From: Massilia sp. YIM B02443
GTDB taxonomy: Bacteria > Pseudomonadota > Gammaproteobacteria > Burkholderiales > Burkholderiaceae_D
Assembly: GCF_030411955.1 (NCBI RefSeq)
Contig: NZ_JASNRA010000011.1
Coordinates: forward strand, 62,001 to 126,000
Length of the DNA stretch: 64,000 bases
Reading direction: 5' to 3'
Each line of letters opens with the position of its first letter. Position 1 is the first letter of the stretch. Positions 1 to 8,680 of this stretch are shown piece after piece. The translations under genes and the position numbers were made by a program. Under the pieces are notes generated by a model. The model was not told the DNA's origin and did no database searches. It saw nothing but the letters and a program-made list of their open reading frames with translations.

Positions 1-914
1 CGCTCGGCCCGTTCGGCCGCGGCCTTGGCGCGCGCCTGGGCCAGCGCGCGGGCCCGGGCTTCGGCCCTGGCCTTGGCTTCCGCTGCAGCCTTGGCTTTGG
101 CCGCGGCCAGCGCGATCTGGCGCTTGCGCTCGGCTTCGGCCTGTTCGCGGATCAGGCGCGTCAGGCGGTCGACCAGGCCCGACATGCGTTCTTCATCCTG
201 CTCCAGGCGGCTGGCCTGCTTGCGCTGGTCGGCCAGCTGGCTCGACAGCGAATTGAGCAAGGCAGCGCGGCGCGCCTTTTCCTTTTCCAGCAGCGCTTTC
301 TGGTCGCGCTGTTCCTGGGCGATTTCTTCCAGCTCTTGCTGGGCGTTCTCGACCTTGTCGCGGTTGGCCTCGACCTGGGCCAGGTTGCCGCGCAGCGACT
401 CCAGCAGGCGCGCCTGGGCCTGCGAGACATACGCCATCAGTTGCAAATCGCGGCTGATGCGGTTCGGGTTGTCGCCCGACAGCAGCAGCTTGATGCGGTC
501 TTCGTTGCCGGCCACGTAGTGTTCGCGCATCAGCTTGCCAAGCTGCTTCTTCTGGGCAGCGATCGTCTGCTCGAGCTCGGCGCCCTGGCGCGCCAGGTCT
601 TGCAGGCGCGTGTTGGTCTCGCCCTGCTCGGCGTCGAGGTCGCGCAGCGCGCGGTTGGCGTCCGAGATCGCGGCTTCGGATTCGGCCAGCGTGTCGGCGG
701 CGTCTTCCTTGGCGCTTTCGGTGCGGCTGATGTCGCGCTTGATCGCTTCCAGCTTTTGCTGGATGCCGGCGCGCTGTTTCTCGGCCGCCGCCTTCTGGCG
801 GCTGCGCTCGGTCTGGCGCTGGGCCCAGGCGTCCGTGGCGAACGCGCCCGAGAGCGCGACCGCCAGCAGCGTGGACAGCAGCGCGCCGCCGTACTTCGTG
901 AATGGCAAACGCAA
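1..914 (-). CDS. envC: EnvC-like murein hydrolase activator, N-terminal part (cut by window edge)
   Basis: About 304 residues are visible and the gene runs off the left edge. The start reads L/M-RLPFTKYGGALLSTLLAV, then AFATDAWA, a convincing Sec signal peptide. A long charged heptad-rich coiled coil follows (Gln, Glu, Lys, Ala and Arg rich), as in EnvC/NlpD-type periplasmic proteins that activate septal amidases. The C-terminal LytM/M23 domain expected in this family would lie outside the window. The only usable starts are TTG codons at 914 or 908: the frame upstream is closed by the gpmA stop, three bases earlier in the same frame. It is therefore almost certainly translationally coupled to gpmA. 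The gpm-envC neighbourhood is also conserved in enterics. A generic M23 peptidase name is possible because the catalytic-like domain is not visible. Confidence 0.8.
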   Translation of the reverse strand, partial: MRLPFTKYGGALLSTLLAVALSGAFATDAWAQRQTERSRQKAAAEKQRAGIQQKLEAIKRDISRTESAKEDAADTLAESEAAISDANRALRDLDAEQGETNTRLQDLARQGAELEQTIAAQKKQLGKLMREHYVAGNEDRIKLLLSGDNPNRISRDLQLMAYVSQAQARLLESLRGNLAQVEANRDKVENAQQELEEIAQEQRDQKALLEKEKARRAALLNSLSSQLADQRKQASRLEQDEERMSGLVDRLTRLIREQAEAERKRQIALAAAKAKAAAEAKARAEARARALAQARAKAAAERAE

Positions 915-917
915 GAC

Positions 918-1664
918 TTACTTCGCCTTCCCTTGGTTGGCCACGGCCGCCATGGCGGCGGCGATCGCTTCCTGGTCGCCCAGGTAGTAATGCTTGATCG
1001 GCTTGAGGTCGGCGTCCAGCTCATACACCAGCGGCTGGCCGTTGGGGATGTTCAGGCCGACGATGTCGGCGTCGCTGATGTTGTCCAGCATCTTGATGAT
1101 GGCGCGCAGGCTATTGCCGTGCGCCGAGATCAGGATCTTCTTGCCGGCGCGGATGGCCGGCGCGATTTCTTCGTCCCAGGCCGGCATCACGCGCGCCACG
1201 GTGTCCTTCAGGCATTCGGTGAGCGGGATCTGGGATGCGTCCAGCGACGCGTAGCGCGGGTCCTTGAACGAGGTGCGCTCGTCGCCCTTTTCCAGCGCCG
1301 GCGGCGGGGTGTCGTAGCTGCGGCGCCATACCAGCACCTGCTCGTCGCCGAATTTCGCGGCCGTCTCGGCCTTGTCCAGGCCCTGCAGGGCGCCGTAGTG
1401 ACGCTCGTTCAGGCGCCAGTCGTTCTTGACCGGCAGATACATCATGTCCATCTCGTCCATCGCCAGCCACAGGGTGCGGATCGCGCGCTTGAGCACGGAC
1501 GTGTAGGCGACGTCGAAGGTGAAGCCGGCTTCCTTGAGCACGCGGCCGGCGGTTTTCGCCTCAGCCACGCCTTTGTCGGTCAGGTCGACGTCGGTCCAGC
1601 CGGTGAAGCGGTTTTCCAGGTTCCAGGTGGATTCGCCATGGCGCATGAATACGATCTTGTACAT
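918..1664 (-). CDS. gpmA: 2,3-bisphosphoglycerate-dependent phosphoglycerate mutase
   Basis: This 248-residue protein interconverts 3- and 2-phosphoglycerate in cytosolic glycolysis and gluconeogenesis. It opens [15 protein letters not shown], with the catalytic phospho-histidine at His9 in the RHGES motif of the histidine phosphatase superfamily. The second histidine is in the [10 protein letters not shown] motif near residue 185. Its length is normal for dPGM. The start at 1664 was chosen because the reading frame further upstream (to 1712) encodes a short non-family extension. It is the first gene of a minus-strand pair with the EnvC-like gene, whose TTG start lies 3 bp past this stop. A divergent promoter region separates it from the rhodanese gene. 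Confidence 0.95.
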   Translation of the reverse strand: MYKIVFMRHGESTWNLENRFTGWTDVDLTDKGVAEAKTAGRVLKEAGFTFDVAYTSVLKRAIRTLWLAMDEMDMMYLPVKNDWRLNERHYGALQGLDKAETAAKFGDEQVLVWRRSYDTPPPALEKGDERTSFKDPRYASLDASQIPLTECLKDTVARVMPAWDEEIAPAIRAGKKILISAHGNSLRAIIKMLDNISDADIVGLNIPNGQPLVYELDADLKPIKHYYLGDQEAIAAAMAAVANQGKAK

Positions 1665-1693
1665 GTGGTCTCTTCTCGGGGAAAAATTTCTGG

Positions 1694-1724
1694 TTGAAGT
1701 CCGGTCCGGCATCTATTTTATAAT
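1694..1724 (+). promoter_or_regulatory. Candidate promoter for the rhodanese-grxC unit
   Basis: TTGAAG (1694-1699) and a perfect TATAAT (1719-1724) are separated by 19 bp, which is longer than ideal. The -10 lies about 33 nt before the rhodanese GTG start and overlaps the gpmA candidate promoter on the other strand. Confidence 0.35.
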
Positions 1725-1745
1725 GCTCCGATTCAGTTCAACCAA
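1717..1745 (-). promoter_or_regulatory. Candidate sigma-70 promoter for gpmA
   Basis: On the minus strand a TTGGTT hexamer (1745-1740) and a TATAAA hexamer (1722-1717) are separated by 17 bp, about 50 nt upstream of the gpmA start. The call rests on hexamer match and position only. Confidence 0.4.
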
Positions 1746-1756
1746 ACGGAAGCCTT

Positions 1757-2158
1757 GTGAATTTCATAGTCGATAATATTTTCATTGTGGCGATCGCCGT
1801 GATCTCGGGCGGCGCCCTGCTGTGGCCGGCCCTGGCGCCGCGCGGAAAGCGCGCCACGCCGCTGCAGCTGACGCAGATGATCAACCGCGGCAAGACGGTC
1901 GTCGTGGACGTGCGCAGTGCGGACGAGTTCGCTGCAGGCCACCTGCGCGACGCGAAACACATCCCGCTGGCAGACTTGGCCAATCGCATCGGCGAACTGG
2001 ACAAGTCGAAAAACCGCACCGTGGTGGTGGTCTGCCAGACCGGCGCCCGCGCCGACAAGGCCGCGCGCCAGCTGCAGGCGGCCGGCTTCGAGGACGTCTA
2101 CGCCCTGGAAGGCGGCCAGGCGGCCTGGATCGCTGCTGGTTTGCCGGTAACCAAGTAA
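1757..2158 (+). CDS. Membrane-anchored rhodanese-like protein (YibN type)
   Basis: This 133-residue protein has one N-terminal membrane segment (about residues 5-25) followed by a single rhodanese domain. The active-site loop VVCQTGARAD places the persulfide-carrying cysteine at residue 93, so sulfurtransferase chemistry is possible. GTG at 1757 is the start, with a GGA-type ribosome site just upstream and no better ATG. The order rhodanese-grxC-secB-gpsA matches the yibN-grxC-secB-gpsA cluster of enterics. That order suggests, but does not prove, a role linked to redox or protein-export homeostasis. Confidence 0.85.
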   Translation: MNFIVDNIFIVAIAVISGGALLWPALAPRGKRATPLQLTQMINRGKTVVVDVRSADEFAAGHLRDAKHIPLADLANRIGELDKSKNRTVVVVCQTGARADKAARQLQAAGFEDVYALEGGQAAWIAAGLPVTK

Positions 2159-2201
2159 CCGATCGGGCGAGTAGCCTGATCAAGATAAGGAAGGAAACAC
2201 C

Positions 2202-2465
2202 ATGTCAGCCCACGTCGTTCTGTACCACACCGCCAGCTGCCCTTACTGCGTGCGCGCCGAGCGCCTGCTCGAAGCCAAGGGCGTGACCGACATCGAACGC
2301 ATCCGCATCGACCTCGATCCGGAACAGCGCCAGATCATGATGCAGCGCACCGGCCGCCGCACCGTGCCGCAGATTTATGTGGGCGAAACCCACGTCGGCG
2401 GTTTCGATGACCTGTATGCGCTGGACCAGGCGGGCCGTCTGGACCCGCTGCTGAAGGAGGAGTAA
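2202..2465 (+). CDS. grxC: Glutaredoxin 3
   Basis: This is an 87-residue class I glutaredoxin with the dithiol active site CPYC at residues 13-16. The conserved TVPQIYV cis-proline loop is near residue 54, and a GGFDDLYAL glutathione-binding segment follows. It reduces protein disulfides and glutathione mixed disulfides in the cytosol. Its length equals typical GrxC. It lies 43 bp after the rhodanese gene with its own AAGGAA ribosome site, and is followed by a long stem-loop before secB. Confidence 0.95.
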   Translation: MSAHVVLYHTASCPYCVRAERLLEAKGVTDIERIRIDLDPEQRQIMMQRTGRRTVPQIYVGETHVGGFDDLYALDQAGRLDPLLKEE

Positions 2466-2471
2466 GCTGGG

Positions 2472-2527
2472 ACGCGGCGGTCGGAATCGGTGCGCGGCAA
2501 GCGATGCACCGATTCCGATCGCCGCGT
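2472..2527. repeat. Long stem-loop between grxC and secB
   Basis: An inverted repeat forms an 8-bp and a 13-bp stem separated by one mismatch, with a 12-nt loop (2494-2505). It starts 6 bp after the grxC stop. There is no T run, so it may be a factor-assisted terminator, an mRNA-stabilising hairpin or a small palindromic element. Confidence 0.6.
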
Positions 2528-2602
2528 GACTGGTGGCTGAAACGGCCTGATGCAGGTCGGGTTGGTTAGTTACGATTCTGTCCGTGACCTCTAAAACGCC
2601 TA

Positions 2603-2629
2603 TTGCAAGCAAATTGATTTTGCTACAAT
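2603..2629 (+). promoter_or_regulatory. Candidate secB promoter
   Basis: A TACAAT -10 box (2624-2629) is preceded by TG and one base, giving an extended -10. A TTGCAA hexamer at 2603-2608 may serve as -35, though the 15-bp spacing is short. It lies about 83 nt before the secB start. Confidence 0.45.
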
Positions 2630-2711
2630 TGTCCGCGTTTGGCCCCGCAGTCGCGACCGACCCAGTACCCGGGGCGGCGATCCGCTCCTTACTATTATTA
2701 GAAAGCGTTCC

Positions 2712-3173
2712 ATGTCTGACGAAAACCTGCAACCAGTATTCCAAATCCAACGCGTCTACCTGAAAGACATGTCGCTGGAACAACCGAATTCGCCGTCGAT
2801 CTTCCTGGAACAGGAAGCTCCGGCCATCGAAGTGTCGCTCGACGTGGGCGCTGAAAGCATCGCCGAAGGCATCTACGAATCGACCGTCACCATCACCGTG
2901 ACCGCCAAGGTCAAGGACAAGGTTGCGTTCCTGGTCGAAGGCAAGCAGGCTGGCATCTTCGAAGCCCGCAACATCCCGGCTGACCAGATGGATCCGCTGC
3001 TGGGCATCGGCTGCCCGAACATCATCTACCCGTACCTGCGCGCCAACATCGCCGACGTGATCAGCCGTGCCGGCTTCCCGCCAGTGCACCTGGCCGAGAT
3101 CAACTTCGAAGCGTTCTACCAGCAGCGCGCCCAGGCCATGGCCGAAGCCGCCGCCGCCGCACCGGCAAACTAA
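2712..3173 (+). CDS. secB: Protein-export chaperone SecB
   Basis: This 153-residue protein holds preproteins unfolded in the cytosol and delivers them to SecA. Recognisable family segments include [19 protein letters not shown] near the N terminus, the LDVG strand, and the [20 protein letters not shown] region that forms the tetramer and SecA-contact surface. A short Ala-rich tail ends the protein. The start has a GAAAGC-type ribosome site, and the gene appears to have its own promoter. It is followed by a GC hairpin. Confidence 0.97.
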   Translation: MSDENLQPVFQIQRVYLKDMSLEQPNSPSIFLEQEAPAIEVSLDVGAESIAEGIYESTVTITVTAKVKDKVAFLVEGKQAGIFEARNIPADQMDPLLGIGCPNIIYPYLRANIADVISRAGFPPVHLAEINFEAFYQQRAQAMAEAAAAAPAN

Positions 3174-3182
3174 GTCTTGCCC

Positions 3183-3207
3183 GCGGGCGCAGCACGGCTG
3201 CGCCCGC
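3183..3207 (+). terminator. GC-rich hairpin after secB
   Basis: A 10-bp perfect stem (3183-3192 with 3198-3207) and a 5-nt loop lie 10 bp after the secB stop. There is no T tract, so termination is possible but not certain. Confidence 0.4.
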
Positions 3208-3259
3208 ATCAGTTCCAGCCTCTCCGGCGTCCCGGTTCCACCCACAACCCAGGCCCGCC

Positions 3260-3736
3260 ATGTTCCCTTCCCGCCCTTTCGTAAGCACAACCCTGGCCGC
3301 CGCATTGGCGTTGCCGCTGGCATCGCTGGTCGCGCCATGCGCCTCGGCCTCGGCCTTCGACTTCCGGACCGTCGGCGCCAACCCGGCGATCCTGTACGAC
3401 ACCCCCTCGGCGACCGGCGTCAAGCGCTACCTGGCGCCGCCCGGCATGCCGCTGCAGGTGATGCTGGCGTACGGCGAATGGGTCAAGGTGCGCGACATGA
3501 ACGGCGACGTGGCCTGGACCCAGGCACGCAGCCTGGTCGCCCGGCGCAACGTGCTGGTGCGCACGCCGGGCGCCCGGGTCCATGCCGGTCCGAACGACGG
3601 CGCGGCGGTATTGATGACCGCCGACAAGGGCGTACTGCTCGAACTGGTCGATCCGAATGCCGCGCCATGGGCGCGCGTGCGCCATCGCGACGGCATCGCC
3701 GGCTATATCAGGGCCACCGACCTCTGGGGCCTGTAG
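3260..3736 (+). CDS. Secreted bacterial SH3-domain protein
   Basis: This 158-residue protein has a signal peptide (hydrophobic to about residue 25, then APCASASA). Two tandem SH3-like segments follow: about residues 35-90 ([23 protein letters not shown], then GEWVKVRD) and 95-158 ([20 protein letters not shown], then [21 protein letters not shown]). Such domains often bind cell-wall peptides. It lies between secB and gpsA, 41 bp before gpsA, as in other betaproteobacteria. The specific role is unknown. Confidence 0.75.
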   Translation: MFPSRPFVSTTLAAALALPLASLVAPCASASAFDFRTVGANPAILYDTPSATGVKRYLAPPGMPLQVMLAYGEWVKVRDMNGDVAWTQARSLVARRNVLVRTPGARVHAGPNDGAAVLMTADKGVLLELVDPNAAPWARVRHRDGIAGYIRATDLWGL

Positions 3737-3777
3737 CCAGTCCAATCGGTTCGGCCCAGATTCACTCCAGGAGTACC

Positions 3778-4809
3778 ATGCAACAGAATAAATCCCCTTC
3801 CAAGATCACCGTCCTCGGCGCCGGCGCCTGGGGCACTGCCGTCGCCATCGCGCTTGCCGGCCGCCACGACGTGCTGCTGTGGGGCCGCAATCCGCAGCAG
3901 ATGGCCGAGATGGACGCCGCGCGCGACAACCTGGCCTACCTGAAGGGCCATCCGCTGCCGGACAGCCTGAAGGTGAGCGCCGACTTCGAGGCGGCGCTGG
4001 CGCATGTGGTCGAGGCGCCGGCGGACAGCGCGCCGATCCTGATCCTGGCCAGCCCGGTGGCCGGCCTGCGTCCGCTGCTGGAGCAATTGCGCGGCCGCGC
4101 GATCCCGAACGTGGTGTGGCTGTGCAAGGGCTTCGAGGCCGGCACCGGCCTGCTGCCGCACCAGGTAGTGGCGCAAGTGCTGGGCGACAGCGTGCCGGGC
4201 GCGGCATTGTCGGGGCCGTCGTTCGCGCAGGAAGTGGCGCGTGCGCTGCCGTGCGCGCTGACCGTTGCCTCCGCATCGTCCGAACTGCGCGAACGCGTGG
4301 TGGCGGCGGCGCACGGCGACAACCTGCGCGTCTACTCGTGCGACGACATGGTCGGCGTGGAAGTGGGCGGCGCAGTGAAGAACGTGATGGCGATCGCCAC
4401 CGGCACCGCCGACGGCCTTGGCCTGGGATTGAATGCGCGCGCGGCCCTGATCACGCGCGGCCTTGCCGAGATTACCCGCCTGGGCGTGGCGCTGGGGGCG
4501 CAGCCGGGCACTTTCATGGGCTTGAGCGGGATGGGCGACCTGATCCTGACCTGCACCGGCGACCTGTCGCGCAACCGGCGCGTGGGGCTGGCGCTGGCGC
4601 AGGGCAAGGCGCTCGACACCATCGTCGCCGAACTGGGGCACGTGGCGGAAGGCGTGCCGTGTGCCAAGGCGGTGCGCGAACTGGCGCGCGGGATGGGAGT
4701 GGATATGCCGATCACCGAGGCGGTGGCCGGGGTGTTGTTCGATGGCGTGGATGCGGGGGAGATGGCGGCAAGGCTGCTGGCGCGTGATCCGCGCATTGAA
4801 GTGGCTTGA
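3778..4809 (+). CDS. gpsA: Glycerol-3-phosphate dehydrogenase (NAD(P)+)
   Basis: This 343-residue cytosolic enzyme reduces dihydroxyacetone phosphate to sn-glycerol-3-phosphate for phospholipid synthesis. The dinucleotide-binding motif [10 protein letters not shown] is at residues 12-21. The family signatures [10 protein letters not shown] near 143 and [16 protein letters not shown] near 193 are present; the Lys in that second motif is catalytic in the family. Length is normal. The ATG at 3778 has a CAGGAG ribosome site; the open frame extends far upstream through the SH3 gene but is not coding there. Confidence 0.95.
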   Translation: MQQNKSPSKITVLGAGAWGTAVAIALAGRHDVLLWGRNPQQMAEMDAARDNLAYLKGHPLPDSLKVSADFEAALAHVVEAPADSAPILILASPVAGLRPLLEQLRGRAIPNVVWLCKGFEAGTGLLPHQVVAQVLGDSVPGAALSGPSFAQEVARALPCALTVASASSELRERVVAAAHGDNLRVYSCDDMVGVEVGGAVKNVMAIATGTADGLGLGLNARAALITRGLAEITRLGVALGAQPGTFMGLSGMGDLILTCTGDLSRNRRVGLALAQGKALDTIVAELGHVAEGVPCAKAVRELARGMGVDMPITEAVAGVLFDGVDAGEMAARLLARDPRIEVA

Positions 4810-4850
4810 TGCTGTATTTGGCCACGATTGTTGGTCGTGGCCGTTGATGC

Positions 4851-5000
4851 CGAACTTGGGTTCTCGCCTTCGCGGGAACGACGGTTTTTAGTGAGGTGGC
4901 TTAGGCCGATGTGGCGGACTTTCTGCGGCCGAAGTCGCAAACTGTCCTACTCCCCACGCTGAACCAACATCATCCCCGCGAAGGCGGGGACCCAAGTTCG
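4851..5000. repeat. Paired inverted REP-like elements after gpsA
   Basis: Two related 30-base copies lie in opposite orientation at 4851-4880 and 4971-5000. Each carries CGAACTTGGGT followed by a CGCCTTCGCGGG core, which is itself a small palindrome. Such GGGTCCCCGCCTTCGCGGGG-like units are common extragenic repeats in Oxalobacteraceae and related genomes. The spacer (about 90 bp) holds no gene. The pair lies between convergent gpsA and the cupin gene. Confidence 0.7.
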
Positions 5001-5057
5001 CAGCACACCAATACCTTCAATCGTCGGCCGACAACGTCATCACGTCGCCCGCCAACA

Positions 5058-5435
5058 TCATGAGTTCGCCGCCCCGCGCGGATCGTGCGTCGGCCCGCCC
5101 GAGCGCACCGGCCCCATCAGGATGGTCATCAGGGCCACCGCATCTCTGGTGGCGCGAATCGTATGCGGCTCGCCGCCCGCCAGGTACAGCATCTCGTTCG
5201 GCTGCAACGTCACCGTGCGCCCGTGGGCGTCGACCGCGATCTCGCCTTCCAGGCATTGCAGCGTCACTTCGCCATCCACCTTGTGCTCGGGGATCGGCCG
5301 TTCGGTCGGCAGCACCAGCCGGATCAGTTCCATGTGCTCGGTCTTGACCAGCGCCACCGAGGTGAAATGGGCGATGTCGTCGTCGCCGCGCTGCAATGCG
5401 ATCTTCTCGCCCGATACTGCGTGTTGCAAGGCCAT
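5058..5435 (-). CDS. Cupin-domain protein
   Basis: This 125-residue protein has a single beta-barrel cupin fold. Motif 1 reads around PIPEHKVDGEVTLQCLEGEIAV and motif 2 around NEMLYLAGGEPHTIRA, so only part of the usual metal-binding His/Glu set is retained (His and Glu in the first motif, His in the second). No enzyme activity can be assigned. It is 11 bp from the DUF2461-type gene and on the same strand, so it is probably the last gene of the mscL/protease run. Confidence 0.75.
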   Translation of the reverse strand: MALQHAVSGEKIALQRGDDDIAHFTSVALVKTEHMELIRLVLPTERPIPEHKVDGEVTLQCLEGEIAVDAHGRTVTLQPNEMLYLAGGEPHTIRATRDAVALMTILMGPVRSGGPTHDPRGAANS

Positions 5436-5446
5436 GTCGCCCTCCT

Positions 5447-6139
5447 CTATTCGTCGTCTGCTTGTTGTTCAGGCACTCCGCGCAGCCAGGTGACCAGCGC
5501 GAAGGCGTCCTCGAATCCCTGCGCCAGCCGCGGCACCAGTTTCTCCGGCGCGTTGAGCTCCAGATCCACTTCGGTCCACACGAAAAAGCTCTTCAGCTTC
5601 AGGTACTCGACCAGCGGATGATCCGGGTCGAAGCCCTTCGGAGGACGCTGCAACTTGTCCTCGTCCAGCAGGTCGCCGTAGGTGGCGCGGAGATGCTTAT
5701 TCTTCAACACTTTGGTAAATCCCGTCGCATCGTTGACCACGTGCTCGCGGATCGCCTTCAGGCGCGGCGCCGGCGGCAGGTATTCGCCCACGCCGATGCC
5801 CAGCTTGCCGTTGCGCTCGATCTGGAAGTAATAGGTCGAGCCGCCGCCGGCGCTGGGACGGCGCTTGTCGTTGGGCGTGATGCCGGCCGAAAAGCGCGTT
5901 TTATAAGGCGTCTTGTCGTTCGAAAAACGGATGTCGCGGTTGATCCGGAACATGGCTTTCTTGGGATTGCAGGCCGCTACCGCCTTGTCAAACCTGGTGA
6001 TCGCGCGGATCAGTTCCGTCACCACCTCTTCGAACTCTTCGCGCAGGATGTCGTAGCGCGGCTTGTTCATGATGAACCAGGGACGGTTGTTGGTCTGGTG
6101 CAGTTCGGTCAGGTATTGCGTCAGGTCGCGCAGGTGCAT
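5447..6139 (-). CDS. DUF2461 family protein
   Basis: This 230-residue soluble protein has the family pattern LTELHQTNNRPWFIMNKPRYDILREEFE at the N terminus and NRDIRFSNDKTPYKTRFSAGI near residue 75. A YYFQIERNGKLGIGVGEYLPP strand region follows. The family is widespread and uncharacterised. It lies 21 bp after the protease gene on the same strand. Confidence 0.8.
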   Translation of the reverse strand: MHLRDLTQYLTELHQTNNRPWFIMNKPRYDILREEFEEVVTELIRAITRFDKAVAACNPKKAMFRINRDIRFSNDKTPYKTRFSAGITPNDKRRPSAGGGSTYYFQIERNGKLGIGVGEYLPPAPRLKAIREHVVNDATGFTKVLKNKHLRATYGDLLDEDKLQRPPKGFDPDHPLVEYLKLKSFFVWTEVDLELNAPEKLVPRLAQGFEDAFALVTWLRGVPEQQADDE

Positions 6140-6160
6140 GTTCGGTCTGGAAAGTGGATG

Positions 6161-7351
6161 TTACGGCGTCTGGCGCGGGCGGCGGCCAACGGTCACGTCG
6201 AGCGTCGCTTCGCGCCGCTTGCGCAGGATGGTCATCGGGGTCTTGGCGCCCGGTTCGAGACGGGCGATCAGGTTCAGCATCTCGCTGGTGTCGGCCACCG
6301 GTTCGCCGGCCACCGCCACCAGGATGTCGCCCGGCAGGATGCCGGCGCGCTCGGCCGGGCTGCCGCGCACCACGCCGGCGATGATCGCGCCGCTGCGCTT
6401 GGGCAACCCGAAGCTGTCGGCCAGCTCGGGCGTGATGTCCTGCGATTCGATGCCGATCCAGCCGCGCACCACGGCGCCGTGCTCGACGATCGATTCCAGC
6501 ACCATCTTGGCGGTGGAGACGGGAATCGCGAAGCCGATGCCGACCGAGCCGCCGGTCTGCGAATAGATCGCGGCATTGATGCCCAGCAGGTTGCCGTTGG
6601 TGTCGACCAGCGCCCCGCCCGAGTTGCCGAAATTGATCGCGGCGTCGGTCTGGATGAAGTTCTCGAAGTGGTTGATGTGCAGGTTGTTGCGCCCCAGCGC
6701 CGAGATGATGCCGAAGGTGACGGTCTGGCCCACGCCGAACGGGTTGCCGATCGCCAGCACCACGTCGCCCACACGCGCCCGCTCCGGGTCGCCCAAGGCC
6801 ATCACCGGCAGCTTGTCTTCCTTGATCCGGATCACGGCCAGGTCGGTCTCGGGATCGGTGCCGACAATGCGCGCCTGCGCCTTGCGGCCGTCGGCCAGGC
6901 CGACCTCGATCGCGTCGGCCCCGTCGATTACGTGGAAATTGGTCAAAATATAACCGTCGCTGCTGACGATCACGCCCGAGCCGAGGCTGGCCAGCTGCTC
7001 GTCGGGCGGCGCGCGGTCCCCAAAAAAGCGGCGGAAGAACGGGTCCTTCAGCAGCGGATGCGACTGGCGCGACGCCTTGCTGGTGTAGATGTTGACCACC
7101 GCCGGCATGGCCTTGGCGGCAGCGTCGCGAAAACTGCCCGCCACCGGCTGGCTCGGGGCCTGCAGCACCGGCACGCCGTTGCCGGGGCCGCCGACCTGCA
7201 CCTGCTTCGGTTTGCCCTCCAGCCATTCCGGTTTCAGCGCGGCCACCACGAACCACAGCGCAAGCGCCACCGTGACCGTCTGCGCGAACAGCAGCCAGAA
7301 GCGGCGCAACGGATGCGGCCGCCGCAGGTCGTGGAGTACGTCGTCTTTCAC
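6161..7351 (-). CDS. Membrane-anchored HtrA/DegS-type serine protease
   Basis: This 396-residue protein has an N-terminal membrane anchor (about residues 18-38), a trypsin-like S1C domain and one PDZ domain (about 285-385). The catalytic triad reads His140 (TNFHVID), Asp170 (ETDLAVI) and Ser244 (FGNSGGALVD). One PDZ and a membrane anchor fit DegS, the periplasmic sensor protease that starts sigma-E release, better than soluble DegP. A general quality-control role cannot be excluded. It lies 21 bp downstream of mscL. Confidence 0.88.
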   Translation of the reverse strand: MKDDVLHDLRRPHPLRRFWLLFAQTVTVALALWFVVAALKPEWLEGKPKQVQVGGPGNGVPVLQAPSQPVAGSFRDAAAKAMPAVVNIYTSKASRQSHPLLKDPFFRRFFGDRAPPDEQLASLGSGVIVSSDGYILTNFHVIDGADAIEVGLADGRKAQARIVGTDPETDLAVIRIKEDKLPVMALGDPERARVGDVVLAIGNPFGVGQTVTFGIISALGRNNLHINHFENFIQTDAAINFGNSGGALVDTNGNLLGINAAIYSQTGGSVGIGFAIPVSTAKMVLESIVEHGAVVRGWIGIESQDITPELADSFGLPKRSGAIIAGVVRGSPAERAGILPGDILVAVAGEPVADTSEMLNLIARLEPGAKTPMTILRKRREATLDVTVGRRPRQTP

Positions 7352-7372
7352 TTCTTTTCTTTCGGTCAGGCG

Positions 7373-7819
7373 TTAGAGCGCGTCTTTCGGATCGCGTTTG
7401 TCGTTTTTCAGGGAGTCCCTGATCTCGCGCAGCAGCAAAATGTCTTCCGGCGTCGGCGCCGGCTTGGCGGCCGCGGCTTCGGCCGGACCGCGCAGGCGGT
7501 TAATCAGGCGCACCATCTGGAAAATCACAAAGGCCAGCAGGATGAAATTCAGCAAGATCGTGAGGAAATTCCCGTAAGCCAGCACCGCGCCCGCCTTCTT
7601 GGCTTCGGCCAGCGGCAGGTGATAGGGCTGGTGGTTGAGAGGAATATAATAGTTGGCGAAATCGAGACCGCCGAACAGTTTCCCGATCGGCGGCATGATG
7701 ACGTCCTGCACCAGCGAATCCACGATGCGGCCGAACGCGCCGCCAATGATCACGCCCACGGCCAGGTCGACCACATTGCCGCGCATGGCAAATTTCTTGA
7801 ACTCTTCCAACATCGCCAT
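7373..7819 (-). CDS. mscL: Large-conductance mechanosensitive channel
   Basis: This 148-residue inner-membrane channel opens under membrane tension to release osmolytes on hypo-osmotic shock. It shows the family N-terminal helix [26 protein letters not shown], the first membrane helix with the Gly-rich gate (about 15-45), a periplasmic loop, the second membrane helix (about 82-105), and a charged C-terminal helix ([12 protein letters not shown]). The start at 7819 was preferred over an upstream extension because the family begins here and an AAGGGAA ribosome site precedes it. Confidence 0.95.
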   Translation of the reverse strand: MAMLEEFKKFAMRGNVVDLAVGVIIGGAFGRIVDSLVQDVIMPPIGKLFGGLDFANYYIPLNHQPYHLPLAEAKKAGAVLAYGNFLTILLNFILLAFVIFQMVRLINRLRGPAEAAAAKPAPTPEDILLLREIRDSLKNDKRDPKDAL

Positions 7820-7969
7820 TGGATTCCCTTCATTGTTATTGATACAAGCGATTGCATGATACCCGAAGGCCCACGCGGGCGCGTTTGACTGGTCGCCGCG
7901 GGCCTGCTTATGCACCCGTCATTTTTGCTGCACCTGCACATTTTTTACGCATATAACCGTGACAATTTT

Positions 7970-7999
7970 TTCCAACAGGTATTGCCAATCACATATAAT
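7970..7999 (+). promoter_or_regulatory. Candidate petA promoter
   Basis: A perfect TATAAT (7994-7999) lies 63 nt before petA. Only a weak -35 (TTCCAA, 7970-7975) is found at 18-bp spacing. The mscL-petA gap (7820-8062) is AT-rich and contains no gene. Confidence 0.4.
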
Positions 8000-8062
8000 T
8001 TTCGATGCTGGAAGCTCTGTATTAATTCTTAAAATTCGTATATTCACGGAAATGGGGTTGGT

Positions 8063-8677
8063 ATGAGTATTGAAAAGCAGGTCGATTCAGGTCGACGCGG
8101 CTTGCTGGTCGCCACATGCGCGGCCGGCGGCGTCGTCGGAGTAGCCACGGCGGGAGCCCTGGTCAGCACCTTCCAGCCTTCCGAGCGCGCCAAAGCGGCC
8201 GGCGCGCCGGTCGAAGTCGACATCTCGGACGTCGCGCCGGGCGCGATGAAAGTCGTCGAATGGCGCGGCAAGCCGGTCTGGATCCTGCGCCGCACACCCG
8301 AGATGATGGCCACCCTTACCAAGGACGAGGGCGAACTGGCCGACCCCGCATCGGAAAAAGAATTCCAGCTGCCGATGCCGGAATACTGCAAGAATCCCCA
8401 GCGCGCGCGCAAGGAGCACCCCGAAGTGCTGGTCACGGTCGGGATCTGCTCGCACCTGGGCTGCTCGCCCTCCTCGCGCCTGGCCTCGGGCCCGCAGCCG
8501 AACCTGCCGGACGACTGGCCGGGCGGCTTCCTGTGCCCCTGCCACGGCTCCACCTTCGACTTGTCGGCGCGCGTGTTCAAGAACAAGCCGGCGCCGACGA
8601 ATATGGACGTTCCCCCGTACATGTATCTCTCCGATACCAAACTGGTGATCGGCAAGGACGAGAAAGGCGAGGCATAA
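8063..8677 (+). CDS. petA: Ubiquinol-cytochrome c reductase iron-sulfur (Rieske) subunit
   Basis: This 204-residue subunit carries the 2Fe-2S cluster of the bc1 complex and passes electrons from ubiquinol to cytochrome c1. Twin-arginine residues RR near position 11 precede the single N-terminal membrane helix (about 13-34), as is usual for Tat-inserted Rieske proteins. Cluster ligands are visible in CSHLGC (Cys129, His131) and CPCHG (Cys158, His161), with the disulfide cysteines Cys134 and Cys160. petB begins 3 bp after the stop, so the genes form one operon. Confidence 0.97.
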   Translation: MSIEKQVDSGRRGLLVATCAAGGVVGVATAGALVSTFQPSERAKAAGAPVEVDISDVAPGAMKVVEWRGKPVWILRRTPEMMATLTKDEGELADPASEKEFQLPMPEYCKNPQRARKEHPEVLVTVGICSHLGCSPSSRLASGPQPNLPDDWPGGFLCPCHGSTFDLSARVFKNKPAPTNMDVPPYMYLSDTKLVIGKDEKGEA

Positions 8678-8680
8678 AAA

